This document shows, one piece after another, positions 1-4,618 of a stretch of DNA of 6,669 nt. How positions within the stretch are numbered: the first letter of the stretch is position 1; every line of letters starts with the position of its first letter. This DNA comes from an uncultured Bacilli bacterium. Lineage in GTDB: Bacteria; Bacillota_I; Bacilli_A; RF39; UBA660. The stretch spans positions 1 to 6,669 of the forward strand of contig CANQNA010000075.1 in NCBI GenBank assembly GCA_947625005.1. The letters run 5' to 3'. Both the position numbers and the translations under genes were made by a program. The notes beneath the pieces were generated by a model. It was not told the origin of the DNA, did no database searches, and worked only from the letters and a program-made list of their open reading frames with translations.

Positions 1-76
1 TTCGAACCCCTGCGCCGATTGCTCGACCTGTCGGTTTTCAAGACCGATCCCTTCAGCCGGACTTGGGTATTCCTCC
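1..76 (-). tRNA. tRNA-Ser (UGA), 3' end outside the window
   Basis: Read on the minus strand, this begins GGAGGAATACCCAAGTCCGG. The anticodon stem TCGGT/ACCGA encloses the loop CTTGAAA, with anticodon TGA at 38-40, which decodes UCA serine codons. A long variable arm follows, typical of class II tRNAs such as Ser. The sequence ends in the T arm (GGGGTTCGAA), so the T-arm 3' strand, the acceptor 3' strand and any CCA lie left of position 1. It diverges from tRNA-Leu and has its own promoter at 97-126. Confidence 0.95.
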
Positions 77-96
77 GTAATTTGGCTAACAAAAGC

Positions 97-126
97 ATTA
101 TAACATAAGCCTATTTGCAATGTCAA
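97..126 (-). promoter_or_regulatory. Promoter of tRNA-Ser
   Basis: Minus-strand -35 TTGACA (121-126) and -10 TATAAT (97-102) are both perfect consensus. They are separated by 18 bp, and an extended TG-T lies before the -10. Transcription would start near 90, about 14 nt before the tRNA 5' end at 76, which is usual for a stable-RNA promoter. Confidence 0.85.
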
Positions 127-168
127 CCTGTTTTTAGGGACCAAATTTCATAAATTTTCAAAAATATC

Positions 169-197
169 TTGCAATTGTTAAAAATTCATATTATACT
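169..197 (+). promoter_or_regulatory. Promoter of tRNA-Leu
   Basis: Plus-strand -35 TTGCAA (169-174) and -10 TATACT (192-197) are separated by 17 bp. The predicted start near 204 coincides with a palindrome, GTCTTAT-TTA-ATAAGAC (204-220), which would form a short hairpin in the 5' leader before the mature tRNA begins at 228. Confidence 0.7.
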
Positions 198-227
198 AAA
201 ATAGTCTTATTTAATAAGACAGTGCCT

Positions 228-316
228 GCCCAAGTGGCGGAATAGGTAGACGCACAGGACTTAAAATCCTGCGAGCTTAATCACTCGTGCCGGTTCAAGT
301 CCGGCCTTGGGCACCA
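228..316 (+). tRNA. tRNA-Leu (UAA); host of the element's attachment site
   Basis: This is a complete class II tRNA. The acceptor stem GCCCAAG (228-234) pairs with CTTGGGC (306-312), followed by discriminator A and an encoded CCA (314-316). The anticodon stem CAGGA/TCCTG encloses CTTAAAA, with anticodon TAA at 262-264. A long variable arm and the T arm CCGGTTCAAGTCCGG follow. Its last 20 bases are part of the 23-bp attachment core duplicated at 3040-3062. The copy next to the integrase thus supplies an identical 3' end, and the gene stays intact after integration. Confidence 0.97.
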
Positions 317-319
317 AAT
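297..319 (+). repeat. attL: left 23-bp attachment core
   Basis: The core starts AAGTCCGGCC and ends CACCAAAT. It covers the T-arm 3' side, the acceptor strand and CCA of tRNA-Leu plus 3 further bases. It is identical to 3040-3062; the bases just outside differ (C versus T on the left, T versus A on the right), which sets the repeat limits. Confidence 0.9.
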
Positions 320-330
320 TTTGGCAAATT

Positions 331-353
331 TCCCGAACATTCGGGATTTTTTT
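331..353 (+). terminator. Intrinsic terminator after tRNA-Leu, supplied by the element
   Basis: Stem TCCCGAA (331-337) and TTCGGGA (340-346) with a 2-nt loop is followed by seven T (347-353). It terminates the plus-strand tRNA transcript before it enters the convergent integrase gene. It lies inside the element, so it would replace the chromosomal terminator now stranded at 3070-3093. Confidence 0.85.
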
Positions 354-368
354 GTGGTCATGGTTACA

Positions 369-393
369 AAAACTTCTTGAAAACTTCTTGAAA
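369..393 (+). repeat. Tandem 11-bp repeat, candidate integrase arm sites
   Basis: A perfect period-11 repeat with core CTTCTTGAAAA covers 25 bp (about 2.3 copies). It lies about 50 bp inside the left attachment core and just past the integrase stop codon. Integrases with an N-terminal arm-binding domain, such as Tn916 Int, bind short direct repeats near the element ends. The position fits, but binding is inferred. Confidence 0.4.
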
Positions 394-401
394 GTATTTT
401 T

Positions 402-1502
402 TTAAGTGATCATATCATTTAAAATTTTAATTGCTTTATCTTCATCAAGAGGTATCAAATGTGAATATTTATTTAATGTCGTTGTAATATCTTTATGCCC
501 TAATCTTTTACTAATAACCGTAATTGGGACACCTCGTGATAACAATAATGAGGCATTGCTATGTCTTAAGTCGTGTATTCTGATTCTTTTTATATCGGCT
601 TTTTTACAATATTCGTTTTTCTTAGTTGCAATGGTAGTTCTTGCTAAAGGTTTATTACCGCCAAATATAAATTGCTTTTCATTAAAATCTTTTCTTCTTT
701 GGCATTTAATTTTGTGATTATTAAGAGCGGTAATCGTATAATTATCTAATTGAACTTTTCTAATTGAAGTTAAGGTTTTTGGTGTAGTAATTAAATAATT
801 GTTTCCCTCGCCTCTCGATATATTTTTATTAATATCGATATAATTATTTATATAATCTTCCCAAGTTAATGCCAAGCACTCGCCTAATCTTAAGCCAGTG
901 AAATACATTAAGATAAAGAAAGTTCTATATTCTTCGTCGTCAACAACATTAATAAATTGCTGAAATTCGTCATAAGTCCAAAAATCAACCTTAGGTATGT
1001 AGTTACTACTAGAAAAATTTTTAACTTTACTTGCTATATTTTCTTTTAATCCGTAAAAATTAACCGCATAGTTAAGTATGTTTACCATACAAATATGGAG
1101 GCAGGAATTATACTTATAAGAAAAGCCTTTGTTTAAAATATAATCTTTCCAATATATATAGGTTTTATTATCAATCTCATACAATTTATAATCTTTAAAA
1201 AAGGGTAAAATATGATTCTCAAAAATACTTTTATAACTAATATAAGACTTAGGTTTTAAAGTTTGTCGTTTATCTTTTATGTAGATATTATATAGTTCTT
1301 GAAAAGTTATACTTGTATCAAAATTACTTTTTCTTAGTTCATTTATATAATTTCTGTTAATTATGTAATCTTGCTCAGCTTGTTTAGCCTCGACCTTTGT
1401 CTTATAGCCCCATTTGCTGACTTGTTTCTTATTTCCTAAATCGTCTAAAACATAAACTCGATAATACCAAGTTCCTTTTTCTTTATCTTTATAAACTGGC
1501 AT
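402..1502 (-). CDS. int: Tyrosine recombinase (integrase) of the element
   Basis: This protein catalyses site-specific integration and excision at the tRNA-Leu 3' end. From the chosen start it has 366 residues, usual for Tn916/ICEBs1-type integrases. An N-terminal arm-binding domain (about 5-45, GTWYYRVYVLDDLG) is followed by a SAM-like core-binding domain (about 65-150) and the catalytic domain. All catalytic residues are present: Arg205 (TGLRLGE), Lys242 (TPKT), His310 and Arg313 (HDLRH), His336 (LGHKD) and nucleophile Tyr346 (NKYSHL). The start is ATG at 1500-1502, because AAGGAGGTG (1509-1517) gives an ideal 8-nt spacing; an upstream in-frame ATG at 1521-1523 would overlap that ribosome-binding site. 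The gene converges on tRNA-Leu and diverges from the XRE repressor, whose candidate operators overlap its promoter. No excisionase gene is evident. Confidence 0.96.
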   Translation of the reverse strand: MPVYKDKEKGTWYYRVYVLDDLGNKKQVSKWGYKTKVEAKQAEQDYIINRNYINELRKSNFDTSITFQELYNIYIKDKRQTLKPKSYISYKSIFENHILPFFKDYKLYEIDNKTYIYWKDYILNKGFSYKYNSCLHICMVNILNYAVNFYGLKENIASKVKNFSSSNYIPKVDFWTYDEFQQFINVVDDEEYRTFFILMYFTGLRLGECLALTWEDYINNYIDINKNISRGEGNNYLITTPKTLTSIRKVQLDNYTITALNNHKIKCQRRKDFNEKQFIFGGNKPLARTTIATKKNEYCKKADIKRIRIHDLRHSNASLLLSRGVPITVISKRLGHKDITTTLNKYSHLIPLDEDKAIKILNDMIT

Positions 1503-1533
1503 TTTTTTCACCTCCTTCGACATTTTTCTTCCT

Positions 1534-1555
1534 TTTGCTGATTTAATTCAGCAAA
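1534..1555. promoter_or_regulatory. Operator-like inverted repeat O1
   Basis: TTTGCTGA (1534-1541), a 6-bp spacer, then TCAGCAAA (1548-1555) make a perfect 8+8 palindrome. It covers the predicted integrase transcription start near 1552. It shares TGCTGA-N6-TCAGCA architecture with O2, 36 bp away centre to centre. It is the likely binding site of the adjacent XRE protein. Confidence 0.6.
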
Positions 1556-1558
1556 TAT

Positions 1559-1587
1559 AATATAACATTTGTGCTGAATAAAGTCAA
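1559..1587 (-). promoter_or_regulatory. Integrase promoter
   Basis: Minus-strand -35 TTGACT (1582-1587) and -10 TATATT (1559-1564) are separated by 17 bp. The start is predicted near 1552. O2 covers the -35 and O1 covers the start, so a repressor bound at both sites would shut off integrase expression. Confidence 0.75.
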
Positions 1588-1590
1588 CAC
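1571..1590. promoter_or_regulatory. Operator-like inverted repeat O2
   Basis: GTGCTGA (1571-1577), spacer ATAAAG, then TCAACAC (1584-1590) form a palindrome with one mismatch and the same 6-bp spacing as O1. It overlaps the integrase -35 box and sits upstream of the XRE gene, so it may control both directions. Confidence 0.55.
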
Positions 1591-1591
1591 T

Positions 1592-1620
1592 TTTTGTAGA
1601 TTTTTAAAAAGTCTTATGCT
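1592..1620 (+). promoter_or_regulatory. Weak candidate promoter of the XRE gene
   Basis: A -10-like TATGCT (1615-1620) is preceded at 17 bp by a poor -35, TTTTGT (1592-1597). The start would be near 1627, before AAAGGAG (1633-1639). O2 ends just upstream of the -35, which could allow autoregulation. The match is weak. Confidence 0.35.
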
Positions 1621-1643
1621 AAAATTATAATGAAAGGAGCAAA

Positions 1644-2135
1644 ATGCAAAACTTAGAAGATTTAATTAAAAATAGTCGTTTAAAAAAGAATCTATCACAA
1701 AGGGCCTTGGCTAAACTAATGGAAGTTGATAACTCATATATTGCCAAACTTGAAACTGGAAAAATAAATAAACCATCAGAAAGCATAATAATAAAACTGG
1801 CAAAAGTTCTTGACTTAGATATTTTAGAGTTATTAGAAGCCGCAAATTATAAAAAGCAAGAAATATATGAATTGACAAATTTTGCGGCTGATCTAAACTT
1901 TGATTATAAGGCATTACTAATTACCAACAATGAAGAATTAAAAAGATACACCATAGAAAATGATGCCGGTACTTTTCTAGATATAGTAGCAATTTTAGAA
2001 GATTATAAAAAAGATAAAATATCAAAAGAAAAAGCAGTACAATTAATACATTTTTGTGAACCATTACAAAATGATAATAAGTATATCTATTTTAGCAAAA
2101 AAGGCAGCATAGAGGTAGAAAATAGCGACATATAA
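1644..2135 (+). CDS. XRE-family (ImmR-like) transcriptional repressor
   Basis: This 163-residue protein has a Cro/C1-type helix-turn-helix at about residues 4-62: IKNSRLKKNLSQRALAKLM, then DNSYIAKLETGKINKPS with the usual SxR/xxY-I-x-x-x-E-x-G pattern. The C-terminal half (about 75-163) is charged and helical and matches nothing I recognise. ATG at 1644 is preceded by AAAGGAG (1633-1639). It is divergent from the integrase with paired inverted repeats between them, the usual layout of a mobile-element immunity or maintenance switch. No ImmA-type metalloprotease gene accompanies it, so how repression is relieved is not visible; a helper element could supply the signal. A bidirectional-looking terminator follows the stop codon. 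Confidence 0.9.
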   Translation: MQNLEDLIKNSRLKKNLSQRALAKLMEVDNSYIAKLETGKINKPSESIIIKLAKVLDLDILELLEAANYKKQEIYELTNFAADLNFDYKALLITNNEELKRYTIENDAGTFLDIVAILEDYKKDKISKEKAVQLIHFCEPLQNDNKYIYFSKKGSIEVENSDI

Positions 2136-2164
2136 AAAATATCACAACAGAGTGATATTTTTTT
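2134..2164 (+). terminator. Terminator of the XRE gene
   Basis: Stem ATATCAC (2139-2145) and GTGATAT (2152-2158), loop AACAGA, is flanked by an A run on the left and a T run (2158-2164) on the right. It overlaps the stop codon by 2 nt. The A/T flanks would also let it stop transcription arriving from the right. Confidence 0.85.
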
Positions 2165-2207
2165 AAGGTAATAAATTTTTTTAAATTAGTAATGAATTCC
2201 AGGAACC

Positions 2208-2314
2208 CACAAAGCGCTTGGCAATGCTTAGCCAAAGCCAATAATAAAAAAGAGGAAGAATATTGGGGCAATTAGCATTGCCTTTAGAATTTTAGCACTT
2301 TGTGCCTAAAATTC
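2208..2314. repeat. Nested inverted-repeat block, candidate single-strand origin
   Basis: Outer arms: CACAAAGCGCT (2208-2218) pairs with AGCACTTTGTG (2294-2304), 10 of 11 bases. Inner arms: GGCAATGCT (2220-2228) pairs perfectly with AGCATTGCC (2274-2282). Local alternatives also exist: GGCAAT-TAGC-ATTGCC (2267-2282), and GAATTTTAG (2287-2295) with CTAAAATTC (2306-2314) enclosing CAC-TTT-GTG. This much pairing in about 107 gene-free bases suggests a function as folded single-stranded DNA or RNA. Given the oriT-like site, a single-strand replication origin is one reading; a structured RNA is another. I see no diagnostic motif to choose between them. Confidence 0.5.
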
Positions 2315-2336
2315 AATTACATAATTGTAAAAAAAT

Positions 2337-2678
2337 TTATTTATACATTTCATTATCAGAAAATAGAATCAAAGGTCTTTCATTTTGAATTTTGATAAAA
2401 TATTTTTCTTCTAGAATCTTTTTTGATAAATCAATAATATCTTTAGTTTCACTTTCACTATAATTATACAATGGCATAATATAACTATTTGCTAAATTAT
2501 AATAAGAAATACTTTCTTTGCGATAATATTTGAACCATAACATTATACAATGGGCTACCTCTTCAGCATATCTTTGCTTTAAATATTCTTTTTGTTTATA
2601 AACCAAAAGGCCGAGTAGTTTTTCTTCTTCGCCAGAAATATCTTTTTCATTTTCAATACTAATATCATTTTTAATCAT
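2337..2678 (-). CDS. Conserved-looking hypothetical protein of the element
   Basis: I do not recognise this 113-residue protein. The N-terminus is acidic (EKDISGEEEK), followed by helical stretches (EEVAHCIMLWFKYYRK and ETKDIIDLSKKILEEKY) and a short strand-like tail (FIKIQNERPLILFSD). The last part resembles the helix-plus-wing of a winged-helix domain, but weakly. There is no signal peptide or membrane segment. ATG at 2676-2678 is preceded by GGAGG (2684-2688) at 5-nt spacing; a TTG at 2688-2690 in the same frame overlaps that site and is unlikely to be used. It is the only candidate cargo or accessory gene of the element and lies between the palindromic block and the oriT-like site, so a role in mobilization, replication or regulation is possible but inferred. 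Confidence 0.7.
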   Translation of the reverse strand: MIKNDISIENEKDISGEEEKLLGLLVYKQKEYLKQRYAEEVAHCIMLWFKYYRKESISYYNLANSYIMPLYNYSESETKDIIDLSKKILEEKYFIKIQNERPLILFSDNEMYK

Positions 2679-2751
2679 ATATACCTCCAATACTCCCTAA
2701 CATCTTAAAAATTACTTATTTGCATCTTATTTTATATTTAATTACAATTTT

Positions 2752-2780
2752 ATTATACAAAAAATTAAAGGTTATAAACA
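2752..2780 (-). promoter_or_regulatory. Candidate promoter of the hypothetical gene
   Basis: Minus-strand -10 TATAAT (2752-2757) is perfect. The -35 position at 17 bp reads TGTTTA (2775-2780), a poor match. Transcription would start near 2745, leaving a leader of about 65 nt before ATG 2678. A half-operator, GTGCTGA (2798-2804), lies just upstream and shares TGCTGATTTAA with O1, so the XRE protein might act here too. Confidence 0.45.
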
Positions 2781-2843
2781 TAGTATCTTATGCAAAAGTG
2801 CTGATTTAAAATTTCCCAAAAGTTCGGGGTCGATGGTGTGCCT

Positions 2844-2867
2844 ACCCCCCTATTAGTAATGGGGGGT
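2844..2867 (-). other. oriT-like site of the ICEBs1/Tn916 (MOB-T) type
   Basis: Seen: arms ACCCCCC and GGGGGGT, 7 bp each and perfectly complementary, enclose a 10-base loop that reads ATTACTAATA on the minus strand; total 24 bp. Known, from memory: the ICEBs1 oriT has identical arms around CACGCTAACA, and Tn916 has near-identical arms around GTATCTAACA, both also 24 bp. The shared features are arm sequence, loop length and CTAAYA abutting the G arm, where NicK/Orf20-type relaxases nick. Inferred: a helper relaxase nicks the minus strand near 2850/2851, so the unknown gene and then the rest of the element would lead transfer. The extended C6/G6 arms stand out in AT-rich DNA. Confidence 0.75.
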
Positions 2868-2872
2868 TCCAA

Positions 2873-2935
2873 ACATTATTTAAAAATAATGTGTTTTTGT
2901 TAAAATGAAGAGTTTTTTTGCTTGCGCAAAAAAAC
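2873..2935. repeat. Two hairpins flanking the oriT-like site
   Basis: ACATTATT (2873-2880), loop TAAA, AATAATGT (2885-2892) begins 5 bp past the oriT-like repeat. GTTTTTTTGC (2912-2921), loop TTGC, GCAAAAAAAC (2926-2935) is a perfect 10-bp stem. Neither has a following T run, so they are not terminators. Accessory inverted repeats beside a nick site are common in transfer origins. The rest of this gene-free stretch, 2936 to 3039, is AT-rich with no gene I can support. Confidence 0.45.
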
Positions 2936-3039
2936 ATTTTCAGCATCTTAAAAAAAGTAAAAATTTCAAAAAACATATTTTTCTTGTACCAAAATTTCCC
3001 ATAAATAAGCCAAATTTTAGAGGCAAAAATTAAGTATTT

Positions 3040-3062
3040 AAGTCCGGCCTTGGGCACCAAAT
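3040..3062 (+). repeat. attR: right 23-bp attachment core
   Basis: An exact copy of 297-319, including the T-arm and acceptor 3' strand and CCA of tRNA-Leu, but with no tRNA 5' part before it. It marks the right junction of the element, and the sequence to its right is the original chromosomal flank of tRNA-Leu. Confidence 0.9.
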
Positions 3063-3069
3063 AGCCATT

Positions 3070-3094
3070 AACTCCCAAAAATACGGGAGTTTTA
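3070..3094 (+). terminator. Displaced original terminator of tRNA-Leu
   Basis: Stem AACTCCC (3070-3076) and GGGAGTT (3085-3091), loop AAAAATAC, is followed by a T-rich run. It starts 8 bp after the right attachment core, so before integration it would have directly followed tRNA-Leu. It now has no obvious transcript to stop. Confidence 0.7.
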
Positions 3095-3111
3095 TTATTT
3101 CTACCTCTTAT

Positions 3112-3263
3112 TTACCTCTTAATTTTATAGACTTTTTCAATCGTTTGAACGGTGTTTCCAACCCTATTAGCTATAACTCTAGAATCATACCTATATGATT
3201 AATAACTATGTGTGAATGGCTTAATTCATACATTGTAATACATTTAACTTTTTTTAAATAAAC
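3112..3263 (-). pseudogene. Decayed C-terminal fragment of a second tyrosine integrase
   Basis: On the minus strand, one frame reads CITMYELSHSHIVINHIGM (about 3242-3186). After a frameshift near 3178 the next frame reads VIANRVGNTVQTIEKVY and stops at 3112-3114. Together these follow the catalytic end of a tyrosine recombinase: the HxLRHSH box, then xIAxRxGxT, then the tyrosine. The catalytic His is changed to Tyr and the Arg to Ser, as expected for relaxed selection. It points the same way as the intact integrase and lies next to the same tRNA 3' end. I read it as the relic of an earlier occupant of this site. Upstream the match ends at the palindrome that starts at 3268. The two integrases are not close copies. 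Confidence 0.7.
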
Positions 3264-3267
3264 TTTT

Positions 3268-3311
3268 ATTTTCTTTATCTTATAGGAAATTTCCTATAAG
3301 ATAAAGAAAAT
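3268..3311. repeat. Perfect 44-bp palindrome
   Basis: Left half ATTTTCTTTATCTTATAGG plus AAA (3268-3289) is exactly complementary to the right half (3290-3311), with no spacer. It lies between the broken integrase and the terminator of the operon to its right. Its T-rich left half, read on the minus strand, also supplies the T-rich tail of that terminator. It could be a very small palindromic insertion, a deletion junction scar, or a backup terminator. Confidence 0.85.
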
Positions 3312-3338
3312 CACCTAACTCTAACTCGATTTAGGTGA
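3305..3338 (-). terminator. Terminator of the VWA/ATPase operon
   Basis: On the minus strand, stem TCACCTAA (3331-3338) and TTAGGTGA (3311-3318) with a 12-nt loop is followed by TTTTCTTT. It lies about 90 bp past the stop codon of the VWA gene. The 3339-3427 stretch between them shows nothing else I can support. Confidence 0.65.
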
Positions 3339-3427
3339 AATTGCCTTTATACGCACTAGTCAACTTTTTTAGAAATAATTTTATTACTCTCTTGCACACA
3401 TGTTATCGATGTATTAATATCTATCAA

Positions 3428-4618
3428 CTATTGTTTTCGTTCTAAAATTAGTTGTTTGGAGTTTGTAGGAACTGGAACATCTTTTGTATCAATAAATATA
3501 TAGTTAATCTTTTTCTTAAAAAAATCTGGATCATAAAGATTGGGAGGTAGATCATTAAATATTATCCATAATACATTTGGACTTTTATCTGGATATATCC
3601 ATTCACCATCTGTAAGAATAATTTTATTATCAGCATCATTAGAAAAACACTCCACCATCTTTACAAAATCATTACTACCTCTACCTACAATTTGTAAATT
3701 ATCAATGTCTGTTTCAGTTTTTATCTCATGCCATCCATAAAATTCTGTATCAAAAAATCCAATTTTTATGTGGCTGGCAAATAAAATATTTTTACATTCC
3801 CTTAAAATAGCTTTTATTTTTGACATTTGCATAGAACCACTACTATCAATAATTATTTCACTTTCAATATATGATTCCGTAGGCTTTTCTTCTTTTTTAA
3901 TTATTCCATCCATTTCAACTTCGTAAAATGATGTTGTTGACTCATCTGGGGCAACAACACTTTTCTTTAATAAATCTTTCCAAGCAATAAGTGCTCTTGT
4001 TCTACCAACATTTACACTGGGAAATTCTACACCTAAAGTAATTTGACTTTCATTAGCATTAATTTTAAGTTGTTCTTGACAATCATATAATAGTTCATTT
4101 CTGATAATACTATTTTCATCCATTAATTCTTCTAAATCTTTAGAATACATTCCGTTTATCCATTCTTCTAGTGCAATCATTTCCATATGATAAGTATTGG
4201 CATTCATCCATTCTTTAATTTCTTCAAGTTTTGGCAAATATTTCATATACAATTCATCAACAGAGTAATCTAGCGCATCCGGAATATCTACTAATCCTTC
4301 AGGCATAGTTAAACCATCTCTAACTAACAATTGATTAATAATTGCATCCTCAACAAAGTTTAATAAATCACGATCTCTTCCAACATTTCTAAACAAATGA
4401 CTTAATACTATGTGAAATATCTCATGTGCTATAATAAACTCTTTTTCTGAATCAGTATAATCATCAATAAAATCTTGTTTATAGAAAACACATTTTCCAT
4501 TTGTATATGCAGGAGCAGGAACTAAATCATTAGAAAAACAAAATTGTAAATTAGCGATTACATTGCCAAATAATGGATATTTTACCAAAAGTTTTTTTAT
4601 AATATTATTTATTTCCAT
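3428..4618 (-). CDS. DUF2201-type protein: HExxH metallopeptidase-like plus VWA-like domain
   Basis: This 396-residue protein is the second gene of the operon. The N-terminal domain (about 1-130) carries HEIFH at 65-69, followed by NFVEDAIINQLL (87-98), whose Asp91 fits the third metal ligand of the DUF2201 N-terminal family. After a helical, acidic linker (about 130-240), the C-terminal VWA-like domain (about 250-390) has a MIDAS motif DSSGS at 258-262 and a TDG at 336-338. Known: proteins of this architecture are regularly encoded beside MoxR ATPases, and the VWA part is thought to bridge ATPase and target. No signal peptide or membrane span is seen, so it is probably cytoplasmic. ATG 4616-4618 overlaps the end of the ATPase gene by 14 nt, with AAAAGG about 10 nt upstream, which suggests translational coupling. 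Whether it cleaves proteins is unknown. Confidence 0.92.
   Translation of the reverse strand: MEINNIIKKLLVKYPLFGNVIANLQFCFSNDLVPAPAYTNGKCVFYKQDFIDDYTDSEKEFIIAHEIFHIVLSHLFRNVGRDRDLLNFVEDAIINQLLVRDGLTMPEGLVDIPDALDYSVDELYMKYLPKLEEIKEWMNANTYHMEMIALEEWINGMYSKDLEELMDENSIIRNELLYDCQEQLKINANESQITLGVEFPSVNVGRTRALIAWKDLLKKSVVAPDESTTSFYEVEMDGIIKKEEKPTESYIESEIIIDSSGSMQMSKIKAILRECKNILFASHIKIGFFDTEFYGWHEIKTETDIDNLQIVGRGSNDFVKMVECFSNDADNKIILTDGEWIYPDKSPNVLWIIFNDLPPNLYDPDFFKKKINYIFIDTKDVPVPTNSKQLILERKQ

Larger units (their letters stand above)
297..3062. mobile_element. Minimal tRNA-Leu integrative mobilizable element (about 2.74 kb)
   Basis: Seen directly: a 23-bp perfect direct repeat (297-319 and 3040-3062), one copy forming the 3' end of tRNA-Leu, flanks a complete tyrosine integrase, a divergent XRE repressor, one unknown gene and a 24-bp inverted repeat resembling the ICEBs1/Tn916-type oriT. 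Known: integrases of this family often insert at tRNA 3' ends and duplicate a short core. Inferred: the element excises as a circle of about 2743 bp and is mobilized in trans, because no relaxase, coupling protein or type IV secretion gene is present. The alternatives are a deletion remnant of a larger ICE or a small phage satellite; the oriT-like site favours mobilization. Both att copies and the integrase look intact, so recent activity is plausible. Confidence 0.85.

Noticed and set aside
406..717. Plus-strand 103-residue frame inside the integrase
   Set aside because: It is an antisense shadow of a gene with complete catalytic motifs. The same reasoning applies to the frames at 1711-1914 and 3540-3740.
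1626..1631. TATAAT before the XRE gene as a -10 box
   Set aside because: A start 7 nt downstream would fall within the ribosome-binding site AAAGGAG, so it is unlikely to be the working -10 for this gene.
2192..2275. Plus-strand 27-residue frame starting MNSRNPQSAWQCLAKAN
   Set aside because: There is no ribosome-binding site and it lies wholly inside the palindromic block. A shift into the next frame gives QLALPLEF and a stop, so it could be a coding relic, but this is too weak to call.
2228..2278. Minus-strand 16-residue hydrophobic peptide (MLIAPIFFLFFIIGFG)
   Set aside because: It looks like a membrane peptide, but AAAGG is only 2 nt from the ATG, the frame is bounded by the inverted-repeat arms, and similar peptides arise by chance in AT-rich DNA.
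2844..2867. Stem-loop read as a CRESS/geminivirus-like replication origin
   Set aside because: A GC-rich stem with an AT-rich loop is superficially similar, but the loop does not match the conserved nonanucleotide. The MOB-T oriT form fits arms, length and core much better.
2842..3078. Minus-strand 78-residue open frame
   Set aside because: It runs through the oriT-like repeat, both hairpins and the right attachment core, has no ribosome-binding site, and has a low-complexity Phe/Lys-rich sequence. It is most likely chance.
3102..3121. TACCTCTTA repeated twice with a 2-bp gap
   Set aside because: It is too short to interpret, and it overlaps the end of the decayed integrase and its stop codon.
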